Of a stretch of DNA of 64,000 nucleotides, positions 1-8,071 are shown piece after piece. The translations under genes and the position numbers were made by a program. The notes under the pieces were generated by a model. The model saw nothing but the letters and a program-made list of their open reading frames with translations, had not been told where the DNA came from and did not search any database. Origin of the DNA: Planctomycetota bacterium (GTDB lineage: Bacteria; Planctomycetota; Phycisphaerae; UBA1845); the NCBI GenBank assembly GCA_030616775.1, contig JAUWWQ010000018.1:1-64000 (forward strand), in the 5' to 3' direction. How positions within the stretch are numbered: position 1 is the first letter of the stretch; every line of letters starts with the position of its first letter.

Positions 1-285
1 AACTGGGGCGACCTGGTGAGGACTTGCGCCACGTGTCCATGCAGCCCACCTGACGGAGTCGTCAACATGGCCTCCGACGTGACCGCAGTGCTCGACAAGT
101 TCAGGAACCTTGAGCCGCCGGATGTCAGTTGTGCACCGGTGAGCAAGACGCGGGCCGACCTCGACTGGGAGACCCCGAACCAGCTGATCGATATTTCGGA
201 TGCCACCTGCTGCCTGGATGCGTTCCGCGGTTGGTCTTATCCGCCGCCTTCGTTCACGCCGCCGGGTCCGCCGCCGTGCCAGTAG
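1..285 (+). CDS. C-terminal end of a secreted dockerin-like planctomycete protein (5' partial)
   Basis: The frame is open from base 1, so the gene begins outside the window; it stops with TAG at 283-285. The visible 94 residues contain two segments, PPDGVVNMASDVTAVLDKF and NQLIDISDATCCLDAF, each built as a Val/Ile-Asp-x-x-Asp-like loop followed by a short helix. That paired pattern is the usual C-terminal module of large secreted planctomycete proteins, akin to dockerin-type calcium loops. The tail is Pro-rich (PPPSFTPPGPPPC). Catalytic or ligand domains lie upstream and cannot be seen, so no function can be assigned. Confidence 0.7.
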   Translation, partial: NWGDLVRTCATCPCSPPDGVVNMASDVTAVLDKFRNLEPPDVSCAPVSKTRADLDWETPNQLIDISDATCCLDAFRGWSYPPPSFTPPGPPPCQ

Positions 286-767
286 CAGCTGGGGAGTAGG
301 TTGAAGTAAATGACCCGACTGGGATGGGGCGGGCCATATGGCCCGCTTCACCCCGGCGGCGCAAGGCAAGTTCGACAACCGCACAATAAAGGAGATGAGA
401 TAAGGATTCTGATAGCATAGACGAAAAGCCGCCCGCTACGGGTGGCCAGACCACCTGGTTGAACCTTGTTCGGAGCCTCTTCGATCGGGCTTCGGACGAC
501 ATTTAGACTGCCACCTTGGCGCAGTTTGTAACGGCCTGATCGTACAAGTCAGCCAGGCCGGCCAGGGACAGTCTGCGATATACCCCGTGCGCAAAATAGG
601 TGTCACGTGCGCAAAGTACCTGTCCCCTTTAGACCTTTAGAGCTAATCCAGAGGGTCGTTAGCTTCATGCCATTCAGGCACTACCGCTTATCGTCGGGCT
701 TTCAAGCTGGATTGCCCGACGCAGGCAGGTATCCGTAACCTTCGGATTCGGCGTGACTTACGTCACT
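286..767. other. Intergenic stretch with one perfect palindrome; no gene seen
   Basis: No reading frame here has convincing protein character or a ribosome-binding site. An 18-base perfect palindrome (GCGGGCCAT/ATGGCCCGC, 329-346) lies 44 bases after the preceding stop codon and could act as a terminator, although it lacks a T-run. Around 585-630 there are two near-copies of a GTGCGCAAA(A/G)TA(G/C) motif about 20 bases apart, of unknown meaning. The rest shows nothing recognisable. Confidence 0.4.
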
Positions 768-840
<73 letters not shown>

Positions 841-992
841 GCTATCGCTGTATCACGATATCATCCGCAGCGCCAGCGTCAAGGCACGGGCTCCATCCAA
901 GAGCCGACAGACCTCGGAGTATAAACCCTTCGGGCCTCCGCACAAGCTTAGAAAGCTTTCGCCTGGTCGCTCGACTTGCTGCACACCGCTGA

Positions 993-1940
993 TCATACGC
1001 GGCTCAGAAGGCTTGGGGATGCTCGCAAGTGCCGTTCGACGTTGGCGGCGTAGGTATGCATTGCCCGGGCAACCGCGGCTGCTTCGTCACGCACCTTCTC
1101 GGGGTCCACGAGGATCTCGACTATTTCAAGTCGGTAACGGAAGCCGTCTTCGGGCACGATGAAGGCCTGGAGCACGGGAGCCCGGCAACGAAGTGCGATG
1201 CGCAACGGGCCCGAAAGGAACAGCCGCTTTTCACCGAAGATGGTCACCTGTTCCGTCCTCTGATTCGGGTCGCGCACCCGGCTTACGTCCATGGCACTGC
1301 CCAGCAAGCAGCCGTCCCTGAAACACCGATAGATGTGTCGCGGGTAGCCGTCGGCGAAAAGCACGCGCATTCGCTGGAATTCGGGGTACACGCGGTCGAA
1401 GCGCTGCTGCACATAGCGCCGAATCGCGCCCTCCCGGCGGTCACGAACGCCTGCGGTCTTATATCCCTTCAAGGCCATGAGCATTGCTATGACGTGATGG
1501 GCCCCGTGATGCGAAAGCGCCAGGTAGACGCCGCGTCCGCGCGCCAGGGCCTCATCGAGCAACGCCTGGTTGCCGATCGATAATAGTGTCATCAGCTTGT
1601 CGCGAGGGATGCGATCGAGAATCAGGTAGAGCAGCTTGTCGCAGCGCGTGCGCACGAAGAATTCGCGCGTTGCCCGGCGCCGCTCGCTGGCCGCCGGCAC
1701 ACGCCCTAACACACGCTGAAGGGTCGCGGAAAACCGCCGCCGCCGCTTGTGGTTGATCAGCCACTCGAGCGTGCCGAACATGCGCCCAAACCTGTAAAAA
1801 CCCGAAAGGGACAAGCAGGCCAACAGCCACCCGGTCATTGCATGGGCGATCGTGAACGAGACGTACTCCCACACCGTCAAGGCGGCGGGATCCGCCGGGC
1901 GCGCTCGTGAGATAACGGAAGTCGTCGTCGAAGGCCTCAT
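993..1940 (-). CDS. LpxL/HtrB-like acyltransferase family protein
   Basis: The protein has the size and layout of lipid A late acyltransferases (LpxL/HtrB). A hydrophobic N-terminal segment (around VSFTIAHAMTGWLLACLSL) is followed by a basic helical stretch and a GVYLALSHHGAHHVI block. That block aligns with the family's catalytic HxxxxE/D region, with a mid-domain GSAMDVSR block after it. In place of the usual H-x4-E/D the sequence reads H-H-G-A-H-H, so the acidic partner appears to be His. Activity may differ, or the acyl acceptor may be another lipid. The start is uncertain: ATG at 1940 is chosen because upstream residues look non-coding; the frame is open to 2069. It is divergent from the hydrolase at 2115. 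Confidence 0.7.
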   Translation of the reverse strand: MRPSTTTSVISRARPADPAALTVWEYVSFTIAHAMTGWLLACLSLSGFYRFGRMFGTLEWLINHKRRRRFSATLQRVLGRVPAASERRRATREFFVRTRCDKLLYLILDRIPRDKLMTLLSIGNQALLDEALARGRGVYLALSHHGAHHVIAMLMALKGYKTAGVRDRREGAIRRYVQQRFDRVYPEFQRMRVLFADGYPRHIYRCFRDGCLLGSAMDVSRVRDPNQRTEQVTIFGEKRLFLSGPLRIALRCRAPVLQAFIVPEDGFRYRLEIVEILVDPEKVRDEAAAVARAMHTYAANVERHLRASPSLLSRV

Positions 1941-2114
1941 CGTGCTGGGACAAGTTGACAGGGCAAACTCCTGGCCGAAGCCTACACCATCGAATCTACG
2001 TAACTGCTCGACTGTAGCGGCGCCGGCGTCAGGCATCAAGCATTGGCCCTGGGGTCGAATCGCGATCAACCGCCTGGTGTGCGGGGTGCGGGCTGAACCT
2101 GTATAGTACGGTCC

Positions 2115-2981
2115 ATGCTAGAAGCTGACCCTTTCGAGCTGTACTCCGTCGTTACCGGGTCGATCCGCCTGGACGGCGGTGCGATGTTCGGTGTGGTACC
2201 GAAGGTGCTGTGGGAGAAGGTGGCCGATGTCGACGGGTTAAACCGCATCCTTCTTGCCACGCGTACGTTGCTGGCCGTTGATCGCTCGCATAGACGCGTA
2301 GTTCTTGTCGACACCGGATGCGGCATCAAGTGGACTCCTGATCAGGCCGAGCGCTTTAGCGTTCAATATGACCCCGATGCCATCCCCAACGCGCTAGCCG
2401 CCGTCGGCCTGGGTGTTGAAGATGTGACTGATGTAGTGGTTTCGCATCTGCACTTCGACCACAACGGCGGGCTTACCTACTGGTATGATGAGCCCGATGG
2501 CCCGACACGGCTTTCCTATCCGCAAGCCCGCCACTGGATTCACCGCGGCCATTGGGAGCATGCCAATCGGCCACACCTGAGGGACCGGGCGTCCTTCCGG
2601 AAGGAGGATTTCGCCGCCCTGGCTGACTCGGATCTCTTGCATCTTGTAGAGCGCGAGGACCCCGACCCTCCGTTTGAGGGTGTCGAGTGGTTCGTATCGA
2701 GCGGCCACACACCCTTTCAGCTACACCCCGTCTTCGGGGGGGGTTCGAGCCGGCTACTGTTCGTCGGTGATATAGTGCCAACCGTGGCACATCTGCGTTT
2801 AGCCTGGATTATGGCCTATGACTTGCGCCCGTTGGCCACAGTTGCAGAAAAGGAAGCCGTTTTCCGGCGCTGCTTTGAGGAAGGGCTGCTTCTGGCCTTC
2901 CCGCACGATCCGAAGGTAGGTGGGGTGGCAATCGACGGTACGGTGGAGCGCCCCATCGTCGCCCGGACGCTGCCGCTTTGA
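2115..2981 (+). CDS. MBL-fold metallohydrolase
   Basis: This 288-residue protein carries the metallo-beta-lactamase signature SHLHFDHNGG (HxHxDH) around residues 111-120. Upstream is VDTGCGIKW, further metal-ligand regions are SSGHTP and FVGDIVP, and a late His is in AFPHDP. The layout matches the family that includes N-acyl-homoserine lactonases and other small-ester or lactone hydrolases; the actual substrate cannot be told. It has no signal peptide, so it is probably cytoplasmic. A hairpin at 3047-3080 follows the gene. Confidence 0.85.
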   Translation: MLEADPFELYSVVTGSIRLDGGAMFGVVPKVLWEKVADVDGLNRILLATRTLLAVDRSHRRVVLVDTGCGIKWTPDQAERFSVQYDPDAIPNALAAVGLGVEDVTDVVVSHLHFDHNGGLTYWYDEPDGPTRLSYPQARHWIHRGHWEHANRPHLRDRASFRKEDFAALADSDLLHLVEREDPDPPFEGVEWFVSSGHTPFQLHPVFGGGSSRLLFVGDIVPTVAHLRLAWIMAYDLRPLATVAEKEAVFRRCFEEGLLLAFPHDPKVGGVAIDGTVERPIVARTLPL

Positions 2982-3046
2982 AGCCTGCTGGGCCCGACCG
3001 CAGACACGCCTTGGCGGGGGTTTGAGGCCGCCCATAAAACAGAAAA

Positions 3047-3080
3047 ACGCGGAACCGGTCGAGACAGACCAGTTCCGCGT
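3047..3080 (-). terminator. Strong hairpin terminator, best read on the minus strand
   Basis: A 14-base near-perfect stem (ACGCGGAACYGGTC and its complement) encloses a 6-base loop. On the minus strand it is followed directly by TTTTTCTGTTTT, so it is a good intrinsic terminator for the small gene at 3175-3372. On the plus strand it may also end the hydrolase transcript, but the T-run there is poor (CTTCTT). Confidence 0.7.
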
Positions 3081-3174
3081 CTTCTTGGCACGTTCGACCA
3101 CTCGTCGCAACGCCGTCACCGCAAAGGGTGTGCGCAGAACGAGCGGCTGAAATACCTGCTACGACCGGAGCTGC

Positions 3175-3372
3175 CTACCCGGCCTCGTCACCACCACCGG
3201 GTAGATCGAAACCTTCAATGCCGCCGTCGAGGGCATACTCCCAGCCCGTGTAAAGTGCGGCATCCCACAGCGCCCGGCCCCACAGGCTGTCCATAGTCAG
3301 GCAGCCGCCAAACTGCAGTAGGCAACTTGCCATAGCCGCCAAAGCAGCACTCTTCGCAGTCTTCTTGCGCAT
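3175..3372 (-). CDS. Small predicted lipoprotein, function unknown
   Basis: The start is ATG at 3372 with GGGAGATGG just upstream; it gives a 65-residue protein. A basic start (MRKKTAK) is followed by a hydrophobic core (AALAAMASCLLQF) and GGC, which resembles a lipobox, so it is probably exported and perhaps lipid-anchored at that Cys. The mature part is acidic and Trp-rich (MDSLWGRALWDAALYTGWEYALDG). Planctomycete genomes commonly carry such short exported proteins, but I cannot name a function. A terminator at 3047-3080 follows. The frame is open to 3771, but the upstream part looks non-coding. Confidence 0.6.
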   Translation of the reverse strand: MRKKTAKSAALAAMASCLLQFGGCLTMDSLWGRALWDAALYTGWEYALDGGIEGFDLPGGGDEAG

Positions 3373-3500
3373 CAGCCCATCTCCCTTGGGAAACGGCCTG
3401 CGATCTTGCTCACCCGAGAAACACTCGGATGGCCGGTAGAACAGCAAGAGGCCACCTTGACTCGCCGGACTACAGCCCAGCACTCTCGGACAACAGCTTC

Positions 3501-3593
3501 CTAGGCGGCCGGGGCGCCGAGGGTCATAAAGTAGGCCCAAACGCCCAAGAAAGCTGCCCCTGCCGCAAGAATCATATTCCAGATCCAGTCCAT
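3501..3593 (-). CDS. 30-residue putative membrane microprotein
   Basis: ATG at 3593 follows AAGAGAGAAATACG, and the frame stops with TAG. The product begins MDWIWNMILAAGAAF and ends APAA. It is one hydrophobic helix of about 22 residues with no charged residue after the N-terminal Asp, so a single-pass membrane peptide is plausible. It lies about 130 bases upstream of the small lipoprotein gene on the same strand and could be co-transcribed with it. Evidence is limited to composition and a Shine-Dalgarno-like sequence. Confidence 0.4.
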   Translation of the reverse strand: MDWIWNMILAAGAAFLGVWAYFMTLGAPAA

Positions 3594-4403
3594 CGTATTT
3601 CTCTCTTAAAGCAAACCCTTGCAAACCCATCGAGCACAGGAACGCTCCGTGCCCGCCCAAAACAACTAAAGCCGCATCGACCAAACCTGCATCGATGTTT
3701 CCGACTATTCCTATAAACCTTAACAATCCACAAAAGCCCGCTTGTCCGCGCCTCCGAGCCTTTGTCATCAAAGCCGGCTATTGTTAGAAAGCTGGTCGCT
3801 CTTGCCCGCCACGCGTCTTTGCCACTTAGCCAAGCCAACCCTGGCAACAGAATCACGAAGCGGGATTATGCCTCTGCCGCCTCGGCTAGGCAAGCAAATT
3901 TCTCAATAAATTCTGAGAGACCGCTGCTACTTCGTACCGCTCCGCTCGCGCAGGACTCCACAATATGTACGCCGATATCGGGTGTTCTGTACGATTAGCA
4001 TTAAGTTTTTCTAGCAAACCCTACGGAGCCACCCTTAGGCACAACAACAATCGAGAGCCGCAGAGGCTTGTTGGCTTGACGACCGCGCCTATACACGTCA
4101 AACCACGGAAACGATCGCACAGGAGCGGTCGGTTGTCAAGGCAAGAAACCCGAAAGATTTCCAAAAAACTTCCGCTATCCAAACGGTGGTAGGTGTGGTA
4201 TAATATAGTTGCGACTCGCGTGACTTCGTTCTAATACCCCCCAGGTTTGGGGTGAGGCTGCCGCCGGCTCGGTGGCGCGATTCACGTAAAATACCGAAAA
4301 AAAGTGAATTTGTAGCTGTTTTGGCGCCCTGGCACCGGCCGGGGGCGACAGCCGAAACGTACCCCCACGGACCAGGGCAATCCGGGCTCCTGCCCGTGCT
4401 ACG
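3594..4403. other. Long intergenic region upstream of rho, lower GC than its surroundings
   Basis: No convincing gene is visible in about 800 bases. The stretch 3600-4200 is clearly A/T-richer than its surroundings. It holds the upstream region of the small minus-strand genes and, near 4199, a plus-strand promoter. Bases 4210-4403 would be an untranslated leader of about 190 bases for rho. The leader contains several short C-rich and G-rich runs that could pair with each other, for example CCCCCCAGGTTTGGGG near 4237-4252. Confidence 0.45.
4196..4204 (+). promoter_or_regulatory. Extended -10 promoter, probably for rho
   Basis: The sequence TGGTATAAT has a perfect TATAAT preceded by TGn, the extended -10 configuration that can work without a good -35. 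None matching TTGACA is seen 17 bases upstream. Initiation near 4211 would give a leader of about 190 bases before rho. Long leaders fit the autoregulation by attenuation known for rho in E. coli, but this is inference here. Confidence 0.5.
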
Positions 4404-5540
4404 GTGACCCATATGGCAGAATCTACAACTGGGACTTTTGAGCAATGCGGCAAGGCGGGGGGCTTTCTCCGCTCCGCAGAGGCCGATTACGCGATCCGCA
4501 AGGAGGATGTGGCCGTGCCCCCTGGGGTATGTCAGGCCCTCGGATTGAGGGGCGGCGAGAAAGTCGTGGCCCTGCCTAGTGACGGCCAGAGGAATCGCGG
4601 AGGACGGATCGCACGGGCGGCCGACGTGGAGTCCATTAACGAACGCCCCGTGCCCGAGTACCTCGAGGCGATACCCTTTGAGAAGCTCATCCCGATCGAT
4701 CCCCAGGAGGCGGTCCGGTTTGAGATCCCCGGCGGATCGCTGTCGATGCGCGTTGTCGATCTGCTTACGCCCATCGGGCTGGGGCAGCGCGGGCTTATCG
4801 TGGCCCCTCCCCGAACGGGGAAGACGGTCCTGCTGCAACAAATGGCGGCCGGTATCGCCGCGAATCACCCGGACGTCTACATGATGGTGCTTCTGATTGA
4901 CGAGCGACCCGAGGAAGTCACCGACATGCGGCGCACGGTGCACGGCGAGGTGGTGGCCAGTTGCAACGACCAGGACATCGCCAGCCACCTCCGGCTCGGT
5001 CGGCTGGTGATCGAGAAGGCCAAGCGGCTGATCGAATGCGGACGCGACGTTCTCATTCTGCTCGACTCGCTTACGCGGGTGGGTAGGGCGTTTAACGCGG
5101 GTATCCGCGGCGGCGGGCGGATCATGTCCGGCGGGCTGGATATCCGGGCCCTTACCGAACCGAAGTCCATCTTCGGCGCAGCCCGCAACGTCGAAAACGG
5201 CGGATCGCTCACCATCATCGCGTCATGTTTGATCGAGACCGGCAGCCGCATGGACGACGTAATCTTCAACGAGTTCAAGGGCACCGGCAACATGGAGATC
5301 ATGCTCTCGCGCGAGATGGCCAACAGGCGACTGTGGCCCGCGATCGACCTGAACAGCTCAGGCACGCGCAAAGAGGAACGACTGCTCACGCCGGCGGCCC
5401 TCGAGGTCTCCCATCGGATCCGCCGAACGCTTATTGAGAAGGGACCGGTACGCTCGATGGAGATCCTGCTGGATGAGATGCGGAAGTATCCCAACAACGC
5501 CGAGTTCATCGCTCGCTTCGCGGAAAGACCTTTGCGCTAG
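4404..5540 (+). CDS. rho: Transcription termination factor Rho, short form
   Basis: Hexameric RNA-dependent ATPase that releases RNA polymerase. Residues 10-95 form the cold-shock-like RNA-binding fold (GFLRSAEADYAIRKEDV). The ATPase follows with Walker A APPRTGKT, Walker B DVLILLDSLTRVGRAFN, and the GGRIMSGGLDIRAL and EFKGTGNMEI loops of the secondary RNA site. The Walker A differs from the E. coli form (APPKAGKT). At 378 residues it lacks the N-terminal helical domain of about 45-50 residues present in E. coli Rho, and the large extensions often seen in other phyla. The start is GTG 4404 or ATG 4413; neither has a clear ribosome-binding site. It could be the only Rho or a paralogue. Confidence 0.92.
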   Translation: MTHMAESTTGTFEQCGKAGGFLRSAEADYAIRKEDVAVPPGVCQALGLRGGEKVVALPSDGQRNRGGRIARAADVESINERPVPEYLEAIPFEKLIPIDPQEAVRFEIPGGSLSMRVVDLLTPIGLGQRGLIVAPPRTGKTVLLQQMAAGIAANHPDVYMMVLLIDERPEEVTDMRRTVHGEVVASCNDQDIASHLRLGRLVIEKAKRLIECGRDVLILLDSLTRVGRAFNAGIRGGGRIMSGGLDIRALTEPKSIFGAARNVENGGSLTIIASCLIETGSRMDDVIFNEFKGTGNMEIMLSREMANRRLWPAIDLNSSGTRKEERLLTPAALEVSHRIRRTLIEKGPVRSMEILLDEMRKYPNNAEFIARFAERPLR

Positions 5541-5663
5541 CCCGCTCGCCCGAACGATACTGGACAACGTGCGGTCCGGGAAACACCGGTAAAGCACCGT
5601 TGGGCGATACGGTTTATCTTCCAACAATGGGACGGAACGACGTTCCGGACATAGGATCACCCC

Positions 5664-5933
5664 CAGTCCTTCGCCAACTCCATCGAGTACATCTTCGAGC
5701 ACGATGAGGATGCGATCAGAGCGCTGCGTGAGCTGGCTGAAGACCCCGAGCAACGCAAGATCATTGACCAGTGAGTCAAGAAGGGCTTGCTGGAGAAGAT
5801 CGGGATCCGCTTCAGGCTGACGCCACGGGCGATCAACAGCATGCAGCGAAAAGCGCTGATGGAAGTGTTCCGCGGTATGAGGACCGAACGAAGCTCATCA
5901 AGGGGGTGGCTTTCCAATGCACCAGCGGCGACC
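5664..5933 (+). pseudogene. Degraded coding remnant (possibly from a von Willebrand A/CoxE-type protein)
   Basis: Starting near 5670 one frame reads sensible protein (NSIEYIFEHDEDAIRALRE), meets an in-frame TGA at 5773, and continues (LLEKIGIRFRLTPRAINSM) before breaking up after 5880. The block RLTPRAINSMQRKALMEVF recalls the segment before the VWA domain in some bacterial VWA proteins; that link is from memory and weak. Interrupted frame, missing ends and position between complete genes support a decaying gene. The adjacent frame to 6013 (ending GPPQMR) may be its frameshifted continuation. Confidence 0.35.
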
Positions 5934-6175
5934 TAGCCAACTGCGCTGTGGAGTCCTACCTTTCCGGGCGCAAAACCAAGGGCTATCTCGCGTATGGCCC
6001 GCCTCAAATGAGATGACGAGCGCATCTGCCCGGACCCCCAGCGTGGTTCACTCGTGGGCATAACCCACCGGGCCGAAAGGTTATAGGACGTTTGTGCCCC
6101 AGGACATGGTCCCTCCTGGCGATTCGCCGGGCGTGCCCATCCCCCCTTACCAAAACCTGGTCCCTTGAGGTGACG

Positions 6176-6562
6176 ATGAACCGAGAGCATACGACCCGAG
6201 GCCGGAACCACAGTACCACAGACATACTCATGACAGACGAGCAACAACTCCCGGAGGAGCCGATCGGATCAGAGCTCCTTCGTGATGATCCCTCTTTTGC
6301 TGACATCGTCCTGCAGTTCGTGGATGGGTTGGGTGATCGCCTGGCCAAGATGGAAGAGGCCATCGCCGCCGCCGACTTTGAGGAGTTGCGCGTGGCGGCC
6401 CACCAGCTCAAAGGAAGCGGCGGAGGCTACGGGTACCCCGCTCTGTCCAATCAGGCCGCCGACCTGGAAAGACATGCCAGGGCCAAGGTCCTCGAGAACT
6501 GTGCCGAAGCCCTCGAGGTTCTTAAAAAGCTCTGCCAGCGAGTGGTCGTCGATCCCCAGTAG
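6176..6562 (+). CDS. Hpt (histidine phosphotransfer) domain protein
   Basis: This 128-residue protein is mostly one Hpt four-helix bundle. The motif AAHQLKGSGGGYGYPAL places the phosphorylatable His at about residue 76, followed by the conserved LKGS and a Gly-rich turn. It would relay phosphate between a hybrid sensor kinase and a response regulator in the cytoplasm. No partner kinase is adjacent. The start at 6176 is chosen because GAGGTG lies five bases upstream; a later ATG at 6230 is an alternative. The first 25 residues are polar and probably disordered. Confidence 0.8.
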   Translation: MNREHTTRGRNHSTTDILMTDEQQLPEEPIGSELLRDDPSFADIVLQFVDGLGDRLAKMEEAIAAADFEELRVAAHQLKGSGGGYGYPALSNQAADLERHARAKVLENCAEALEVLKKLCQRVVVDPQ

Positions 6563-6703
6563 GGCAATGGAGAATTTCGGGTAGCGGATTCGGTCCGGCG
6601 GCTTACCCGGCGCCCGACCAGAGCGCATCGGGCATGAGCTTGGGTCGGCCGGCGAGCAGAGACAGGGGCGGTCCAGCCGGGGCCACTGCGGGGTCTGACA
6701 GCC

Positions 6704-6747
6704 GTTTCATTACCCGGAGGCAGCAGGTTCGAGTCCTGCCCCCGCTA
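6704..6747 (+). other. tRNA-fMet-like 3' fragment (possible attachment-site scar)
   Basis: These 44 bases resemble the 3' part of an initiator tRNA: an anticodon-loop region with CAT, then ACCCGGAGG, a complete T-arm (GCAGG-TTCGAGT-CCTGC) and the acceptor 3' strand CCCCGCT plus A. Upstream bases do not form a D-arm or matching 5' acceptor strand, so it is not a working tRNA gene. Integrases that use tRNA genes leave exactly such 3'-end copies, so this may be an att scar. Small orphan genes with their own promoters follow directly. Confidence 0.5.
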
Positions 6748-6815
6748 TTCTAAACGGTTGCCCTATAACGACTTACAACAAGCGCTTTGTCGTTTCTATA
6801 CATCTTTCTATACGC

Positions 6816-6844
6816 TTGACAACGTCGTAGGCTGCAAGTAGAAG
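6816..6844 (+). promoter_or_regulatory. Sigma-70-type promoter for the Pro-rich peptide
   Basis: A perfect TTGACA (-35) is followed by a 17-base spacer and TAGAAG (-10). It sits 42 bases upstream of the ATG at 6887 and points toward it. Confidence 0.5.
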
Positions 6845-6886
6845 TACCGAAGTTCGACGACGAAGTTCGATTGAAAGGAACTGACG

Positions 6887-6982
6887 ATGCCAACTCACCC
6901 ACCCGGAACGCCGAAACCACCTGGTACACCGCGCCCGACTCCAACGCCCGGTCCAGTACCTAAGCCTAAGCCAGCGAGGTAG
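6887..6982 (+). CDS. 31-residue proline-rich peptide
   Basis: ATG at 6887 follows GAAAGGAACTGACG, a plausible ribosome-binding site, and a promoter lies just upstream. The product is built of PGTP and KP repeats (PPGTPKPPGTPRPTPTPGP) and ends in KPKPAR, so it is basic and surely unfolded. No signal peptide or membrane segment is seen. It may be a true small protein or a short leader. Support comes only from promoter, ribosome-binding site and regular composition. Confidence 0.4.
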   Translation: MPTHPPGTPKPPGTPRPTPTPGPVPKPKPAR

Positions 6983-7087
6983 GCAGCGGAATCGGCACCA
7001 GCCTATCACACGCCGCTTGTGCAGCGGGTCATTGACCGTCACCAGCATCCGGCGACGGCTCATCCAGCCAAAAACCGAACCTGCGCC

Positions 7088-7117
7088 TTGACTTCAATCT
7101 CGGCGACGTCCTATACT
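7088..7117 (+). promoter_or_regulatory. Sigma-70-type promoter
   Basis: TTGACT, an 18-base spacer and TATACT make a good housekeeping-type promoter. It points to the small gene at 7198 and would leave an untranslated leader of about 75 bases. Confidence 0.55.
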
Positions 7118-7197
7118 GCGGTAGACAGGGCTGTGAATTGTACCATATGGCGTGGTCAGCGACCCTGCCTTATCCATATATCGTATTGGAGTCTGTG

Positions 7198-7491
7198 ATG
7201 GCTAGTAAGCACGATCAAGCCGCCGAGCGGCTCGCCACAACGCTTGGGACGACCTACAACCGTGGTCAAGGACCCGATGTCCAAACCAAGGATCAGGTGA
7301 CGGAGACGGAAACGGTAAACACGATTCCGGATGCAGCCCGGCAATTAAGAGGATTCAATAAACCCGTCTACGTCCAAGGTGCCGATCCTGCGGCGACGAA
7401 GAAAGCCCTCGAACGATACGAGAAATCGACCATCGGCGTCCGAAACTCACAGGGCAAGATCGTCAAGCAGTCCACGCGGAAGCGTAAGTAG
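7198..7491 (+). CDS. Small basic protein of unknown function
   Basis: 97 residues, starting with MASKHDQAAERLATTLG. The start is fixed by TTGGAG a few bases before ATG 7198; an upstream in-frame ATG at 7138 lacks such a site. The protein is polar with no membrane segment, contains GRGQGP-like turn-rich sequence in the first third and ends in a basic tail (KQSTRKRK). The layout SKHDQAAERLA...YNRGQGPDVQTKD resembles short accessory-region proteins but I recognise no family. It has its own promoter and may belong to the small region following the tRNA-like scar. Confidence 0.6.
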   Translation: MASKHDQAAERLATTLGTTYNRGQGPDVQTKDQVTETETVNTIPDAARQLRGFNKPVYVQGADPAATKKALERYEKSTIGVRNSQGKIVKQSTRKRK

Positions 7492-7570
7492 CGTCCACGC
7501 CTGCGCAGCGTAACGATTCGACCGGGCTTTTTGCAGAGAAAGCGCCAGGGGCGCTTGCTCATCGGCGCAC

Positions 7571-7597
7571 AAAAAACCCTCGACGGCCGATCGAGGG
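7571..7597 (-). terminator. Intrinsic terminator of the minus-strand lipoprotein gene
   Basis: On the minus strand CCCTCGA pairs with TCGAGGG around a 7-base loop and is followed by TTTTTT. It lies 37 bases after the stop codon of the lipoprotein gene (7634-7903). Confidence 0.75.
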
Positions 7598-7633
7598 CCG
7601 CCGAAGGCATCATGTCCGTTCATGGCTTACCGT

Positions 7634-7903
7634 CTAGCGATCGTGCCAACGGGTCAGCCGCGTGGAACGCTCGGTCTGAAACAGCACGTCGAGGTCTTCC
7701 ACCAGAGCCCGGGCATCATGCGCCGCGTAGCGCGAGATCGCCTGAGCATGGTCCTGCCCGGACTGCGTCATGGTCTCGCCCGCTGCATGCGGGTAGTTCC
7801 AGCGAATGGCCTTCTGCTGTGCTCCGGCCCAGGTCGCACAACCTGTCAGGGCCAGGCCCGAAAGCACGCACAGAATTACGGCGCACCGAGCAAAACGGGT
7901 CAT
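7634..7903 (-). CDS. Small predicted lipoprotein
   Basis: 89 residues beginning MTRFARCAVILCVLSGLALTGC. The lipobox LTGC at residues 19-22 predicts cleavage by signal peptidase II and lipid anchoring at Cys22. The mature part is short, His-rich and polar. AAAGGATAACCTG precedes the ATG, and a strong terminator follows, so it is a self-contained transcription unit. The function is not known. Confidence 0.7.
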   Translation of the reverse strand: MTRFARCAVILCVLSGLALTGCATWAGAQQKAIRWNYPHAAGETMTQSGQDHAQAISRYAAHDARALVEDLDVLFQTERSTRLTRWHDR

Positions 7904-8071
7904 CAGGTTATCCTTTCCAGCGTGTCAACTCTGTGGGTTCAACAGCCAAGTTCCCCTCAGCCGATCTGACAGATCATACCCGCCGCCCCTGGTCTGTCAA
8001 CTCAGCGTTGCGTTCCCGAGTGGAATTGGCACATGTCGCTCAGTCAGCACTCGCCAGTGCGCCGCCGCACT

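Noticed and set aside
4098-4988. Long minus-strand frame antisense to rho (296 codons)
   Set aside because: It overlaps the clearly conserved rho coding sequence, and its translation lacks domain character; a high-GC shadow frame.
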